Positions 8,783-17,600 of a stretch of 64,000 nucleotides of DNA are shown piece after piece. The notes under the pieces were generated by a model that worked only from the letters and a program-made list of their open reading frames with translations, made no database searches and was not told the DNA's origin. The DNA is from an uncultured Flavobacteriaceae bacterium. GTDB taxonomy: Bacteria > Bacteroidota > Bacteroidia > Flavobacteriales > Flavobacteriaceae. The DNA lies in the NCBI GenBank assembly GCA_943788165.1, contig CALSPF010000001.1:124001-188000 (forward strand), given 5' to 3'. Within the stretch, counting starts at the first letter, position 1. Every line of letters begins with the position of its first letter. The position numbers were made by a program, and so were the translations under genes.

Positions 8783-9802
8783 ATGAACGAAAACCTTGAT
8801 CCCACCAATGAGCATTTCTCTCCCGAAGAGCAAGACATTGATCGCGCATTACGCCCACTAAGTTTTGACGATTTTGCGGGACAAGACACCATTATTGAAA
8901 ACCTAAAAATTTTCGTAGCGGCGGCTAATCAGCGAGAAGAAGCCTTGGATCATACCCTTTTTCATGGTCCTCCCGGTTTAGGAAAAACCACCCTTGCTCA
9001 CATTTTAGCCAATGAGCTCAATGTTGGCATAAAAATGACCTCTGGACCGGTTTTAGATAAACCTGGGGATTTAGCCGGATTGTTGACCAATTTAGATCCA
9101 AGAGACATCTTGTTCATCGACGAGATCCATCGTTTAAGTCCCATAGTGGAAGAATATTTATATTCAGCTATGGAAGACTATAAAATCGACATTATGATTG
9201 AATCTGGCCCAAATGCTCGCACAGTTCAAATCAACTTAAATCCATTTACATTGGTCGGAGCAACGACTCGTTCAGGTCTTTTAACCGCTCCTATGCGAGC
9301 ACGATTTGGTATAAGTAGTCGTTTACAGTATTATTCAACCGAACTTTTATCAACGATTGTTGAGCGTAGTTCGACTATATTAAAGGTTCCCATCAAACAA
9401 GATGCTTCCATTGAAATTGCAGGACGTAGTAGAGGTACGCCACGAATTGCCAATGGCTTGCTACGCCGTATTCGTGATTTCGCACAAATAAAAGGGGATG
9501 GGAAAATTGACTTACCCATTACACAGTATGGGTTAAATGCCTTGCAAGTAGATACCCACGGTTTAGACGAAATGGACAACAAAATCCTTACAACACTAAT
9601 CGATAAGTTTAAAGGTGGACCTGTTGGTATATCTACCCTTGCCACAGCCGTTTCTGAGAACGGTGAAACCATTGAAGAAGTCTACGAGCCCTTCCTAATT
9701 CAGCAAGGTTTTATTGTTCGAACCCCTCGCGGTCGAGAAGTAACTGAGTTGGCCTATAAGCACCTGGGTAGAATCAAAGGAAATCAAGGAGGGTTGTTTT
9801 GA
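8783..9802 (+). CDS. ruvB: Holliday junction branch migration ATPase RuvB
   Basis: A 339-residue AAA+ motor that, with RuvA, drives Holliday junction migration in recombination and repair. Walker A is GPPGLGKTT (residues 62-70) and Walker B FIDEIH has D113/E114. The sensor region GATTRSG and the C-terminal winged-helix domain ending [20 protein letters not shown] are intact. The N-terminus MNENLDPT matches the usual flavobacterial start, supporting the ATG at 8783 despite the promoter lying 4 bp upstream. ruvA is present 5 kb away rather than adjacent. It converges with the LacI-type regulator gene, 12 bp apart. Confidence 0.97.
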   Translation: MNENLDPTNEHFSPEEQDIDRALRPLSFDDFAGQDTIIENLKIFVAAANQREEALDHTLFHGPPGLGKTTLAHILANELNVGIKMTSGPVLDKPGDLAGLLTNLDPRDILFIDEIHRLSPIVEEYLYSAMEDYKIDIMIESGPNARTVQINLNPFTLVGATTRSGLLTAPMRARFGISSRLQYYSTELLSTIVERSSTILKVPIKQDASIEIAGRSRGTPRIANGLLRRIRDFAQIKGDGKIDLPITQYGLNALQVDTHGLDEMDNKILTTLIDKFKGGPVGISTLATAVSENGETIEEVYEPFLIQQGFIVRTPRGREVTELAYKHLGRIKGNQGGLF

Positions 9803-9814
9803 GCAAATAATAAT

Positions 9815-10831
9815 TTAGCTCGACTGACGAATAATTAACTTGGTGTCTAATTCAATTTTCTCATACACAACAGACTCACCTTTTTTTATTAACTGTTGTT
9901 CTTTGTAAAACAGTTCAAAGGCTTTCTCTCCCATTTTAATTCCTGGCTGGTTGACAGAACTAAGCGTTGGGGTGACTAAATTCGAGATACGCCAATTGCT
10001 AAAACCCATCACAGCGATTTGATCTGGGATGACAATTTTTTGTTCATTCAAACATTTGATTGCACCGACTGCAGGCATATCTGCAACGGCAAAAATCGCA
10101 TCAATTTCAGGATGTTTTTCAATGATTTCTTGGGTATACGCATAGCCTTCTTCATTCGAAATTTGATCACAGGTAAAGACCCATTCCTTCCTGTATTCAA
10201 GCCCGTATTGTTCCAGTGCTTTTCGATAGCCCAAGAAACGATCAATTGAGTTTTGCGGAAGTAAGGGACCCCGAAGGTGGGCAATATTTTTCTTTCCCTG
10301 TTTAATTAAATGTTCTACCGCATTAAAGGCTGCTTTTTGATCATTTATGACAACACTAGAGCAATTGCTTAGTTTGGAATATTTATCGAAGAAGATGAGC
10401 GGGATCTTTTGTTCAATAATCGCATCGATATGTTTGGTGTCATGCGTTGAATCTGCAATGGACAATAGAATTCCGTCAACATTTTGTTGTAACAAACGAT
10501 TGATTTGCTTTTTTTCTAATTCATAGGATTCATCCGAACTTAAGACAATAACCATGTAATCTTCTTCTTCAGCTGCTTTCATAATTCCGCGAAGGACATT
10601 ACTGAAAAAGAAGTGATTCAATCGTGGAATAACTACACCAATTAGTTTTGATTGTTGGGTGCGTAAAAATGCAGCATGAGCATTTGGGGTGAAATTCACT
10701 TTTTTAGCATATGCCTTAACCCGTTCTTTGGTGTTGGTATTAACATCGGGATAATCTTTTAACGCCTTGGATACAGTCGTGATCGAGAGATTAAGGGCAG
10801 CCGCAATGTCTTTTAAGGTTAAGTTTTTCAT
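9815..10831 (-). CDS. LacI/GalR-family transcriptional regulator
   Basis: A 338-residue repressor. The N-terminal LacI helix-turn-helix is clear (LTLKDIAAALNLSITTVSKALKD, residues 4-26), with the hinge region up to about residue 60. A periplasmic-binding-protein-like effector domain follows (from LIGVVIPRLNHFFFSNVLRGI to AVMGFSNW and SVNQPG near the C-terminus). Such proteins usually sense a sugar or nucleoside and control the adjacent catabolic genes, but no sugar operon lies next to it here. The nearest sugar genes in the window (GH32 and PfkB) are over 50 kb away. The target is therefore unknown. The intergenic region upstream (10832-10938) contains palindromes that could be its own operator. 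Confidence 0.92.
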   Translation of the reverse strand: MKNLTLKDIAAALNLSITTVSKALKDYPDVNTNTKERVKAYAKKVNFTPNAHAAFLRTQQSKLIGVVIPRLNHFFFSNVLRGIMKAAEEEDYMVIVLSSDESYELEKKQINRLLQQNVDGILLSIADSTHDTKHIDAIIEQKIPLIFFDKYSKLSNCSSVVINDQKAAFNAVEHLIKQGKKNIAHLRGPLLPQNSIDRFLGYRKALEQYGLEYRKEWVFTCDQISNEEGYAYTQEIIEKHPEIDAIFAVADMPAVGAIKCLNEQKIVIPDQIAVMGFSNWRISNLVTPTLSSVNQPGIKMGEKAFELFYKEQQLIKKGESVVYEKIELDTKLIIRQSS

Positions 10832-10867
10832 GTGCTAAATTTAATCAAGCTGTCTTTTTCAGCATAA

Positions 10868-10903
10868 TTCTTAAGAAACATTTTTAAGGTATAATATTAT
10901 ATC
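10868..10903. promoter_or_regulatory. Two AT-rich palindromes upstream of the LacI-type regulator
   Basis: TTCTTAAGAA (10868-10877) is a perfect 10-bp palindrome, and GGTATAATATTATATC (10888-10903) matches its own reverse complement at 14 of 16 positions. They lie between the start of the regulator gene (minus strand) and the small ORF pair (plus strand). They may serve as an operator, but AT-rich palindromes arise easily by chance and neither has the central CG typical of classic LacI-family operators. Confidence 0.25.
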
Positions 10904-10938
10904 TGTATCCGTGGGTTTTCAAACTGTAATTTGCTTAT

Positions 10939-11274
10939 TTGACGTTTGATTATCAAATAAGATTTACAACAAAGCAAGCTCCACTCACAATATATAATCT
11001 TTTGCATAAACGTGTAGATAAGGTAGCGTTCGTTGATGATGAAATCCGGTTCAGAGAAGTGTCTAATGGAGAGAACTTTCAGGGGATAGAATTTTTGTGG
11101 TCAATAAAACCTGTGGATTTAAATAAAACATCTGTTACGATTGCAGTCAATTTCTTAGAGGAACGGATTGTTGAAAAACTCAAAATTATCATTGATCAAT
11201 CTGATAGGACAAAAGCAAGCATTGAATACATCCGTAATTTCAATAAAGAACTCAACAAAGATTTAAATGAATAA
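10939..11274 (+). CDS. Small protein, possible remnant of an SRPBCC domain
   Basis: A 111-residue ORF with a TTG start, the only usual start codon after the in-frame stop at 10927-10929. Not firmly recognised. The layout, beta-strand-like QIRFTTKQAPLTIYNLLH near the N-terminus, FQGIEFLWSIKP in the middle and an amphipathic C-terminal helix (RTKASIEYIRNFNKELNK), resembles a shortened SRPBCC ligand-binding domain. No signal peptide or membrane segment is present, although Bacteroidota SRPBCC proteins of this type commonly begin with one. Its last 8 bp overlap the next ORF, which resembles the domain that usually follows SRPBCC in the same protein. Codons are AT-rich compared with neighbours. 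It may be a decayed or split gene; function unknown. Confidence 0.45.
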   Translation: MTFDYQIRFTTKQAPLTIYNLLHKRVDKVAFVDDEIRFREVSNGENFQGIEFLWSIKPVDLNKTSVTIAVNFLEERIVEKLKIIIDQSDRTKASIEYIRNFNKELNKDLNE

Positions 11275-11659
11275 AAACATTGATGCACTGGCTTCATATA
11301 TTCCAAAAGACAAAAAATCACCTCCTTGGATATACATATACGAAATAGATAAAATTTCTCATCAAATGAAATCTGATTTTTGTTTTCCAATTAGTAATAC
11401 AAATATTAAGTCAGTTACTGCCCCATTTTTCATTAAAAATTTCCCTTCATTTGAGGGTTATGTATATGATTTTCGTGGAAATTATAACAAATCGCACCGC
11501 GGCTGGTTTCAGTTATTAAAACAAGTTGAAATGCAAAATGAAAAAATTGTGTTCCCAATAGTTGAAATTTTCCACGATAGTCCATTTTCAAGCACAGATG
11601 ACAAGATGTGGTTATCGCAAACTTTTTTTAGTCTGAAAACGTCTTACAAAAACAAATGA
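11267..11659 (+). CDS. Small protein, possible GyrI-like effector-binding domain
   Basis: A 130-residue ORF starting ATG at 11267, 3 bp after an in-frame stop and overlapping the previous ORF by 8 bp (ATGAATAA). Not firmly recognised. The order SPPWIYIYEID, FCFPISN, FEGYVYDFRGNYNKSHRGW, then PIVEIFHDSP near the C-terminus resembles the GyrI-like/effector-binding fold, in which xxY, a conserved G-x-Y and E-x-Y...P elements recur. In Bacteroidota this fold is often fused to an N-terminal SRPBCC domain, so this ORF and the preceding one may be two halves of one gene or a translationally coupled pair. Strong AT bias. A terminator follows 35 bp after the stop. Confidence 0.5.
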   Translation: MNKNIDALASYIPKDKKSPPWIYIYEIDKISHQMKSDFCFPISNTNIKSVTAPFFIKNFPSFEGYVYDFRGNYNKSHRGWFQLLKQVEMQNEKIVFPIVEIFHDSPFSSTDDKMWLSQTFFSLKTSYKNK

Positions 11660-11693
11660 TCTAGTATCAATGCTTTGAGCACGAACAAAAACA

Positions 11694-11729
11694 AAAAAAG
11701 ACCCACCAATTATGGTGGGTCTTTTTTTT
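11694..11729. terminator. Strong rho-independent terminator, bidirectional
   Basis: AAAAAGACCCACC (to about 11706) pairs with GGTGGGTCTTTTT (from about 11715) around the loop AATTATGG-like centre, with A-tract before and T-tract after. It ends the transcript of the small ORF pair and isolates the malic enzyme operon. Confidence 0.92.
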
Positions 11730-11760
11730 GGAATCTATGGTCTAGTCTCGATAGACTTCC

Positions 11761-11768
11761 TACATTTG
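11761..11768 (+). promoter_or_regulatory. Bacteroidota -7 box upstream of maeB
   Basis: TACATTTG fits TAnnTTTG and lies 16 bp upstream of the maeB ATG at 11785, directly after a terminator. This would be the promoter of the maeB-ruvA-sprA transcript. Confidence 0.6.
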
Positions 11769-11784
11769 TTATAAGCACAAATTC

Positions 11785-14058
11785 ATGAGTAAAGAAAACA
11801 ACAGAAGGGAAGCATTGATTTATCATGCTAAACCACGACCAGGGAAAATAGAAGTAGTTCCAACCAAAAACTACAGCACCCAACGCGATTTAGCCTTGGC
11901 CTATTCACCCGGTGTAGCAGTTCCCTGTTTAGAAATAGATAAAGACATTGACAATGTATACAAATACACCAACAAAGGAAACCTCGTTGCGGTAATTTCC
12001 AATGGAACGGCTGTCCTTGGTCTTGGAGATATAGGACCAGAAGCCTCCAAGCCTGTCATGGAAGGAAAAGGCCTCTTGTTTAAGATATTCGCTGGGATTG
12101 ATGTCTTCGATATTGAGGTAGACGCTAAAGATCCAGAAGAATTCATTGCTGCGGTCAAGGCCATTGCGCCCACTTTTGGTGGAATTAATTTAGAGGATAT
12201 AAAAGCCCCTGAAGCTTTTGAGATTGAGCGTCGTTTGAAAGAAGAATTGGATATTCCGGTTATGCATGACGATCAACACGGAACAGCCATCATTTCTTGT
12301 GCGGCCTTACTCAATGCCCTAGAATTGTCTGAAAAAAAAATAGAAGACGTGCGTATTGTGATTTCTGGCGCTGGAGCAGCAGCAGTTTCTTGTACTCGAC
12401 TATACAAAGCATTTGGAGCTAAAAGCGAATATATAGTCATGACCGACTCCAAAGGAGTGATTCGCAAAGACCGAGCGAACCTTACTCCTGAAAAGGCAGA
12501 GTTTTCGACTGATCTAGACCTGCATACACTCGATGATGCCATGAAAAATGCAGATGTATTTATTGGTTTGTCGATGGCAAATATTGTTACCCCAGCCATG
12601 TTGGTATCCATGAATGAAAAGCCCATTGTTTTTGCTATGGCGAATCCGGATCCAGAAATAGCTTATGATTTGGCTTGTTCTACCCGTGACGATATTTTGA
12701 TGGCGACAGGTAGATCTGATCATCCTAATCAGGTAAATAATGTGCTAGGATTCCCTTTTATCTTTAGAGGAGCACTCGATGTGCGCGCAACGACAATCAA
12801 TGAAGCCATGAAAATGGCCGCAGTAAAAGCATTAGCAGAGTTAACAAAAAAGCCTGTTCCTGAGCAAGTGAACCTTGCCTACAATGAAACACGCTTGACT
12901 TTTGGAAACGAATACATCATTCCTAAACCCTTTGATCCACGACTCATTGTTGAGGTACCAATGGCGGTTGCCAAAGCAGCGATGGAATCTGGTGTGGCCA
13001 AAGAACCCATCGAAGATTGGGATCGCTACAGAGAAGAATTGGCTGCTCGAACTGGAGGAGATGAAAAAACACTCCGCGTGCTTCACCATCGCGCAAAGCA
13101 AAACCCAAAGCGAATTGTCTTCGCTGAAGCCGATCAATTGGATGTGTTAAAAGCGGCGCAGATTGTCAAAGAAGAAGGCATTGGAGAGCCCATTCTTTTG
13201 GGGAGAAAAGAAGTCATTCACGATTTGATGGAATCCATCGATTTCACCGATCAAGTAGAAATTCTTGACCCCAAAAGCAGTGAAGAACGTAAGATAAAAA
13301 ACCATTACGCCCAACTCTATTGGCAAGAACAAAAACGCAAGGGAGTCACAGAATACGAAGCGAATTCTGTTCTCAGAGAGCGTAATTATTTTGCCTCAAT
13401 GATGGTCAAAACAGGAGATGCTGATGCGATGCTTTCGGGCTATTCACGAAATTATGCCTCGGTTGTTAAACCCATCATGAGTATCATTGGGAAAGCAAAA
13501 GGAGTTACCCGTATTGCAGCTACAAATTTAATGTTGACCGAAAGAGGACCACTGTTTTTATCGGATACTTCGATTAATATTGATCCTACGGCAAAAGAAT
13601 TGGCCAAAATTGCCCACATGAATGCACAGGTAGCTAAGTTGTTTGGATTTAAGCCAGTCATTGCCATGCTTTCTTATGCGAATTTTGGCGCAGCAACTCA
13701 TCCCGGAGCGAAGAAAGTGTCGGATGCTGTAGCTTATTTACATCGTTATTACCCTGATTTAGATATTGATGGACCATTGCAGTCTGACTTTGCATTGAAC
13801 AAAGACATGTTGGCAGAGAAATTCCCTTTTTCAGATTTGGTCAAGAAAAAAGTAAATACTTTAATTTTCCCAAACCTTGAGTCAGCGAATATTACCTATA
13901 AACTGCTCAAAGAATTAAACGGAGCACAGTCAGTTGGGCCTATTTTGTTAGGTTTAAGCAAAGCTGTACACGTTTTACAATTGGGTGCTAGCGTAGATGA
14001 AATGGTTAACATGGCGGCATTGGTTGTGGTAGATGCCCAGCAAAAAGAGAAACTATGA
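11785..14058 (+). CDS. maeB: NADP-dependent malic enzyme with C-terminal phosphotransacetylase-like domain
   Basis: A 757-residue MaeB-type malic enzyme, converting malate to pyruvate and CO2 with reduction of NAD(P). The N-terminal malic domain (about residues 15-150) contains YSPGVAVPCLEI and GLGDIGPEA. The NAD-binding domain (about 160-400) contains HDDQHGTAI and IVISGAGAAAVSC. The C-terminal third (about 430-757) is a phosphate-acetyl/butyryltransferase-like domain (RIVFAEADQLDVLKAA ... GPLQSDFALN) that in this family is thought to act as a regulatory acetyl-CoA-binding module. Length is normal. Its stop overlaps the ruvA start (ATGA). Confidence 0.96.
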   Translation: MSKENNRREALIYHAKPRPGKIEVVPTKNYSTQRDLALAYSPGVAVPCLEIDKDIDNVYKYTNKGNLVAVISNGTAVLGLGDIGPEASKPVMEGKGLLFKIFAGIDVFDIEVDAKDPEEFIAAVKAIAPTFGGINLEDIKAPEAFEIERRLKEELDIPVMHDDQHGTAIISCAALLNALELSEKKIEDVRIVISGAGAAAVSCTRLYKAFGAKSEYIVMTDSKGVIRKDRANLTPEKAEFSTDLDLHTLDDAMKNADVFIGLSMANIVTPAMLVSMNEKPIVFAMANPDPEIAYDLACSTRDDILMATGRSDHPNQVNNVLGFPFIFRGALDVRATTINEAMKMAAVKALAELTKKPVPEQVNLAYNETRLTFGNEYIIPKPFDPRLIVEVPMAVAKAAMESGVAKEPIEDWDRYREELAARTGGDEKTLRVLHHRAKQNPKRIVFAEADQLDVLKAAQIVKEEGIGEPILLGRKEVIHDLMESIDFTDQVEILDPKSSEERKIKNHYAQLYWQEQKRKGVTEYEANSVLRERNYFASMMVKTGDADAMLSGYSRNYASVVKPIMSIIGKAKGVTRIAATNLMLTERGPLFLSDTSINIDPTAKELAKIAHMNAQVAKLFGFKPVIAMLSYANFGAATHPGAKKVSDAVAYLHRYYPDLDIDGPLQSDFALNKDMLAEKFPFSDLVKKKVNTLIFPNLESANITYKLLKELNGAQSVGPILLGLSKAVHVLQLGASVDEMVNMAALVVVDAQQKEKL

Positions 14059-14636
14059 TTACTCAGTTAAGTGGTCGATTGATAGAAAAATTTCCAACCC
14101 ATGTGGTCATTGACTGTAATGGAGTGGGCTATGAAGTGCATATTTCATTGCATACTTTTGGACAATTGGGAGACGATGAAAATATTCGGTTGTATACTCA
14201 TTTGCAAGTGCGTGAAGATGCGCACACGCTTTTTGGTTTTTTTCAACCCATGGAGCGTAGTATTTTTCGCTTGTTAATCTCAATTTCTGGAATTGGGGCT
14301 AGTATAGCACGAACTATGCTTTCTTCGATGACGCCAAATGAAATTCAGCATGCCATTGTTCATGAAGATTTGGCAGCGATTAAAGCGGTTAAGGGAATTG
14401 GTTTAAAAACAGCACAACGAGTTCTGATTGAACTCAAAGATAAAATTCAGAATGTTGCGGGAATGGAAGAAATTTCTGCGTCTAAAAACAATACAACCAA
14501 GGAAGAAACGTTATCAGCATTAGAGGTTCTCGGCTATCCAAGAAGGCAAGCCGAGAAAGTCATTGATAACATCATTCAAAGTGCTCCTGAGAGCAGCGTT
14601 GAAGCCCTCATCAAACAAGCTTTGAATAAATTATAA
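14055..14636 (+). CDS. ruvA: Holliday junction branch migration protein RuvA
   Basis: A 193-residue RuvA, the tetrameric DNA-binding partner of RuvB at Holliday junctions. The N-terminal OB-fold is present (MITQLSGRLIEKFPTHVVIDCNGVGYEVH), followed by two helix-hairpin-helix elements around LISISGIGASIART and IKAVKGIGLKTAQRVLIELKDK, then a short linker and domain III with LGYPRRQAEKVI. Length is typical. The ATG overlaps the maeB stop by 4 bp, and sprA follows after 5 bp, so it is expressed within the maeB-ruvA-sprA operon rather than with ruvB. Confidence 0.97.
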   Translation: MITQLSGRLIEKFPTHVVIDCNGVGYEVHISLHTFGQLGDDENIRLYTHLQVREDAHTLFGFFQPMERSIFRLLISISGIGASIARTMLSSMTPNEIQHAIVHEDLAAIKAVKGIGLKTAQRVLIELKDKIQNVAGMEEISASKNNTTKEETLSALEVLGYPRRQAEKVIDNIIQSAPESSVEALIKQALNKL

Positions 14637-14641
14637 ACCCT

Positions 14642-17600
14642 TTGGTTAAAAGAAAAAAAGCGCATTACCCTGACGTTCGCTTTTATCTGTTGTTCTTGAT
14701 CTTAGCAGTGATTGGAACGTTGAAAAGCTACTCCCAAATCCAAGACAGTTCACCCTTGGGAAGGATCTCTTTACCCGATCCTCAAAGTGTTGTATCGCTC
14801 TACGAATACGTCCCTGAACAAAATTTATATATTTTTTCAGCTAGCATTGGAGACTATCCTTTGGGAACGCCAATGGTGTTGACACCCGAGGAATTTGAAA
14901 AGCGCGTTTTGAAAGAACAGATGAATGATTACTTTCAAGACAAAGTAAGTGCTATTGACCAAACCAAGGGAAAAGCAAATGACGCTCAGAAGGATTTACT
15001 CCCGGAGTTGTATGTAAATTCAAAATTCTTTTCCTCCATTTTTGGAAGCAATTCTATTGATGTCCGTCCACAAGGATCCATTGGTATTGATTTGGGTGTT
15101 CGTTATCAAAAAACAGACAATCCCAGTTTTTCACCGCGAAACAGAAGAAATTTCGGCTTTGATTTTGATCAACGCATTAGCCTTAGTTTACTAGGAAATA
15201 TTGGAGAACGCCTTCAGATTACGGCTAACTATGATACCGAATCAACATTTGACTTTCAGAACCTAGTCAAACTTCAATTCAATCCACCTAAGCTAAACGA
15301 ACTGAGTGAATACCTACCGACTTCAGTGCAAGAAAATATTGCAAGTGTTAAAGCCAAAGGTGAAAGAATTCAAAATCGATTCAATGAAGTCAAATCTCAG
15401 GTTGATCAAGCCCGAAGCACAGTAGAGGACGTTAAAGGGAAGCTACAGTCTCTAAAAGACAAGGCAGATAACTTACAAGGGACAGTAGGAAATTATAAAA
15501 ATAAAATCAACGAATTTCTAGACAAACCAGCTTCCGAAGACGCTATTCTCCAAAATATCGATATTGGGAATATCAATATGCCACTTAACAGTACATTGAT
15601 TGTTGGGGCACAAAGTTTAATGGGGGTAAAAGCGCAATTAAAATTTGGGCGTACGAATATCACAGGAGTATTTGCCGAACAGCGATCACAATCGCAATCT
15701 GTTGTTGCACAAGGAGGAGGTACTTTACAAGAGTTTTCTGTTTTTGCGTTGGATTATGAAGCAGACCGTCATTTTTTCTTAGCGCATTATTTCCGAGATA
15801 ATTACGATCGGTTTTTATTGACCTATCCTTACATAAATTCGCCCATTCAGATTACACGAGCTGAGGTTTGGATTACCAATCGCCAATCACAAACAAACAA
15901 TATTCGTAATATCGTTGCATTCCAAGACTTGGGTGAATCCAATCCAGAACGCACTCGTTTGGACGAGTTGAATAATGATTTTTTTAATCAAGCCTTACCC
16001 AGTGGAATTCCAGCGAATGAAGCCAATAAACTCGATCCAGAACAAATCAATGCAGGATCAATTATTAGCGATAGAATTCGTGATGTTGGAACAATTCCGC
16101 AAGGTTTTGGACCCTTGAATGGACAAGTAAGAGAAGGTTTTGATTATGCTGTTTTGGAAAGTGCGCGTAAACTTGAGCCTTCAGAGTACACCTTACACCC
16201 ACAGTTGGGATACATATCGTTGAATCAACGGTTAAGCAATGATGAAATATTAGGGATTGCTTTTCAGTTTACCTTCAATGGGGAGGTGTATCAGGTGGGA
16301 GAATTTGCCAATGGTGGAATCGCTGGAACCTCGGTTGATCCTAGTCAGCAAGGACAAGTCGTTCCTCAGGTTGAGACCAATAACTTGATTGTTAAATTAT
16401 TGAAAAGTAGCTTAACAGATGTCCGTCAGCCTGTATGGGACATGATGATGAAGAATATTTATAATACAGGCGCTTTTCAATTGGAACAAGAAGATTTTCG
16501 TCTAAACATACTGTATTCGGATCCTTCGCCAATCAATTATTTAACACCAGTAGACAAAGCAATTTGGCCAGAAGAATTGGTCAATACTATTTTGTTACGC
16601 TCGTTGCGTTTGGATCGATTAAACATATACAATAATCCAGAACCAGAAGGAGATGGTTTTTTTGATTTTGTTCCAGGAATTACAGTTGATCCCCAATATG
16701 GGCGTATTATTTTCCCAACGGTTGAACCCTTTGGTGAAAGTTTGTTTGAACTTTTAGAAGCCGATAATTCTAGCGCAGAAGACTATGACAATGAGCTGAC
16801 TTACAACGTTAATCAATCGAAGTATGTTTTCCGCGACATGTATGCCCTTACCCAAGCAGCAGCCTTGGAGGCAACGGAGAAGAATAAGTTTCAGTTAAAA
16901 GGAAGATATAAATCTGCCGGAGGAGACGGGATTGCCATTGGAGCGTTCAATGTTCCAAGAGGTTCGGTTCAGGTTACTGCTGGCGGAAGAGTTTTACGCG
17001 AAGGAGTAGATTATACAGTGAACTATCAAATTGGACGTGTCAAAATTTTAGACCCCGGATTGCAGGCATCCAATATTCCTATTCAGATTTCTACAGAGAA
17101 CAATACTTTTTTTGGACAGCAGAATAAACGTTTTTCAGGAGTAGACATTGTTCACCAATTCAACGAAAAAGTAGTTATTGGAGGAACCCTTATCAATCTG
17201 AGCGAAAATCCATTAACGCAAAAAGCTAATTATGGAACTGAGCCGGTAAATAATACCATGATAGGATTCAATACCAATTTTTCTAATGAAGTTTCTTTTT
17301 TAACACGATTAATCAATAAACTTCCAACCATAGAAACAACGGCTCCATCACAAATATCCTTTCGTGGAGAAGTGGCAAGTTTGATTGCGGGAAATCCCCG
17401 AAACACACAGTTAGAAGGGGAAACCAATGTGTATTTAGACGATTTTGAAGGTGCGCAAACCAATATTGATGTCAAAGGTGCCTTTGCGTGGAAATTGGCT
17501 TCCATTCCTTTTGAGGGCTATGCAGGGGTAGATGCTGGAAACGACAATTTAGCCGCAGGTCATTTTCGCGCGAAACTTGCGTGGTACACTGTAGATCCAG

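Noticed and set aside
15310..15525. Separate coiled-coil gene inside the 5' part of sprA
   Set aside because: The coiled-coil segment is in frame with SprA on both sides.
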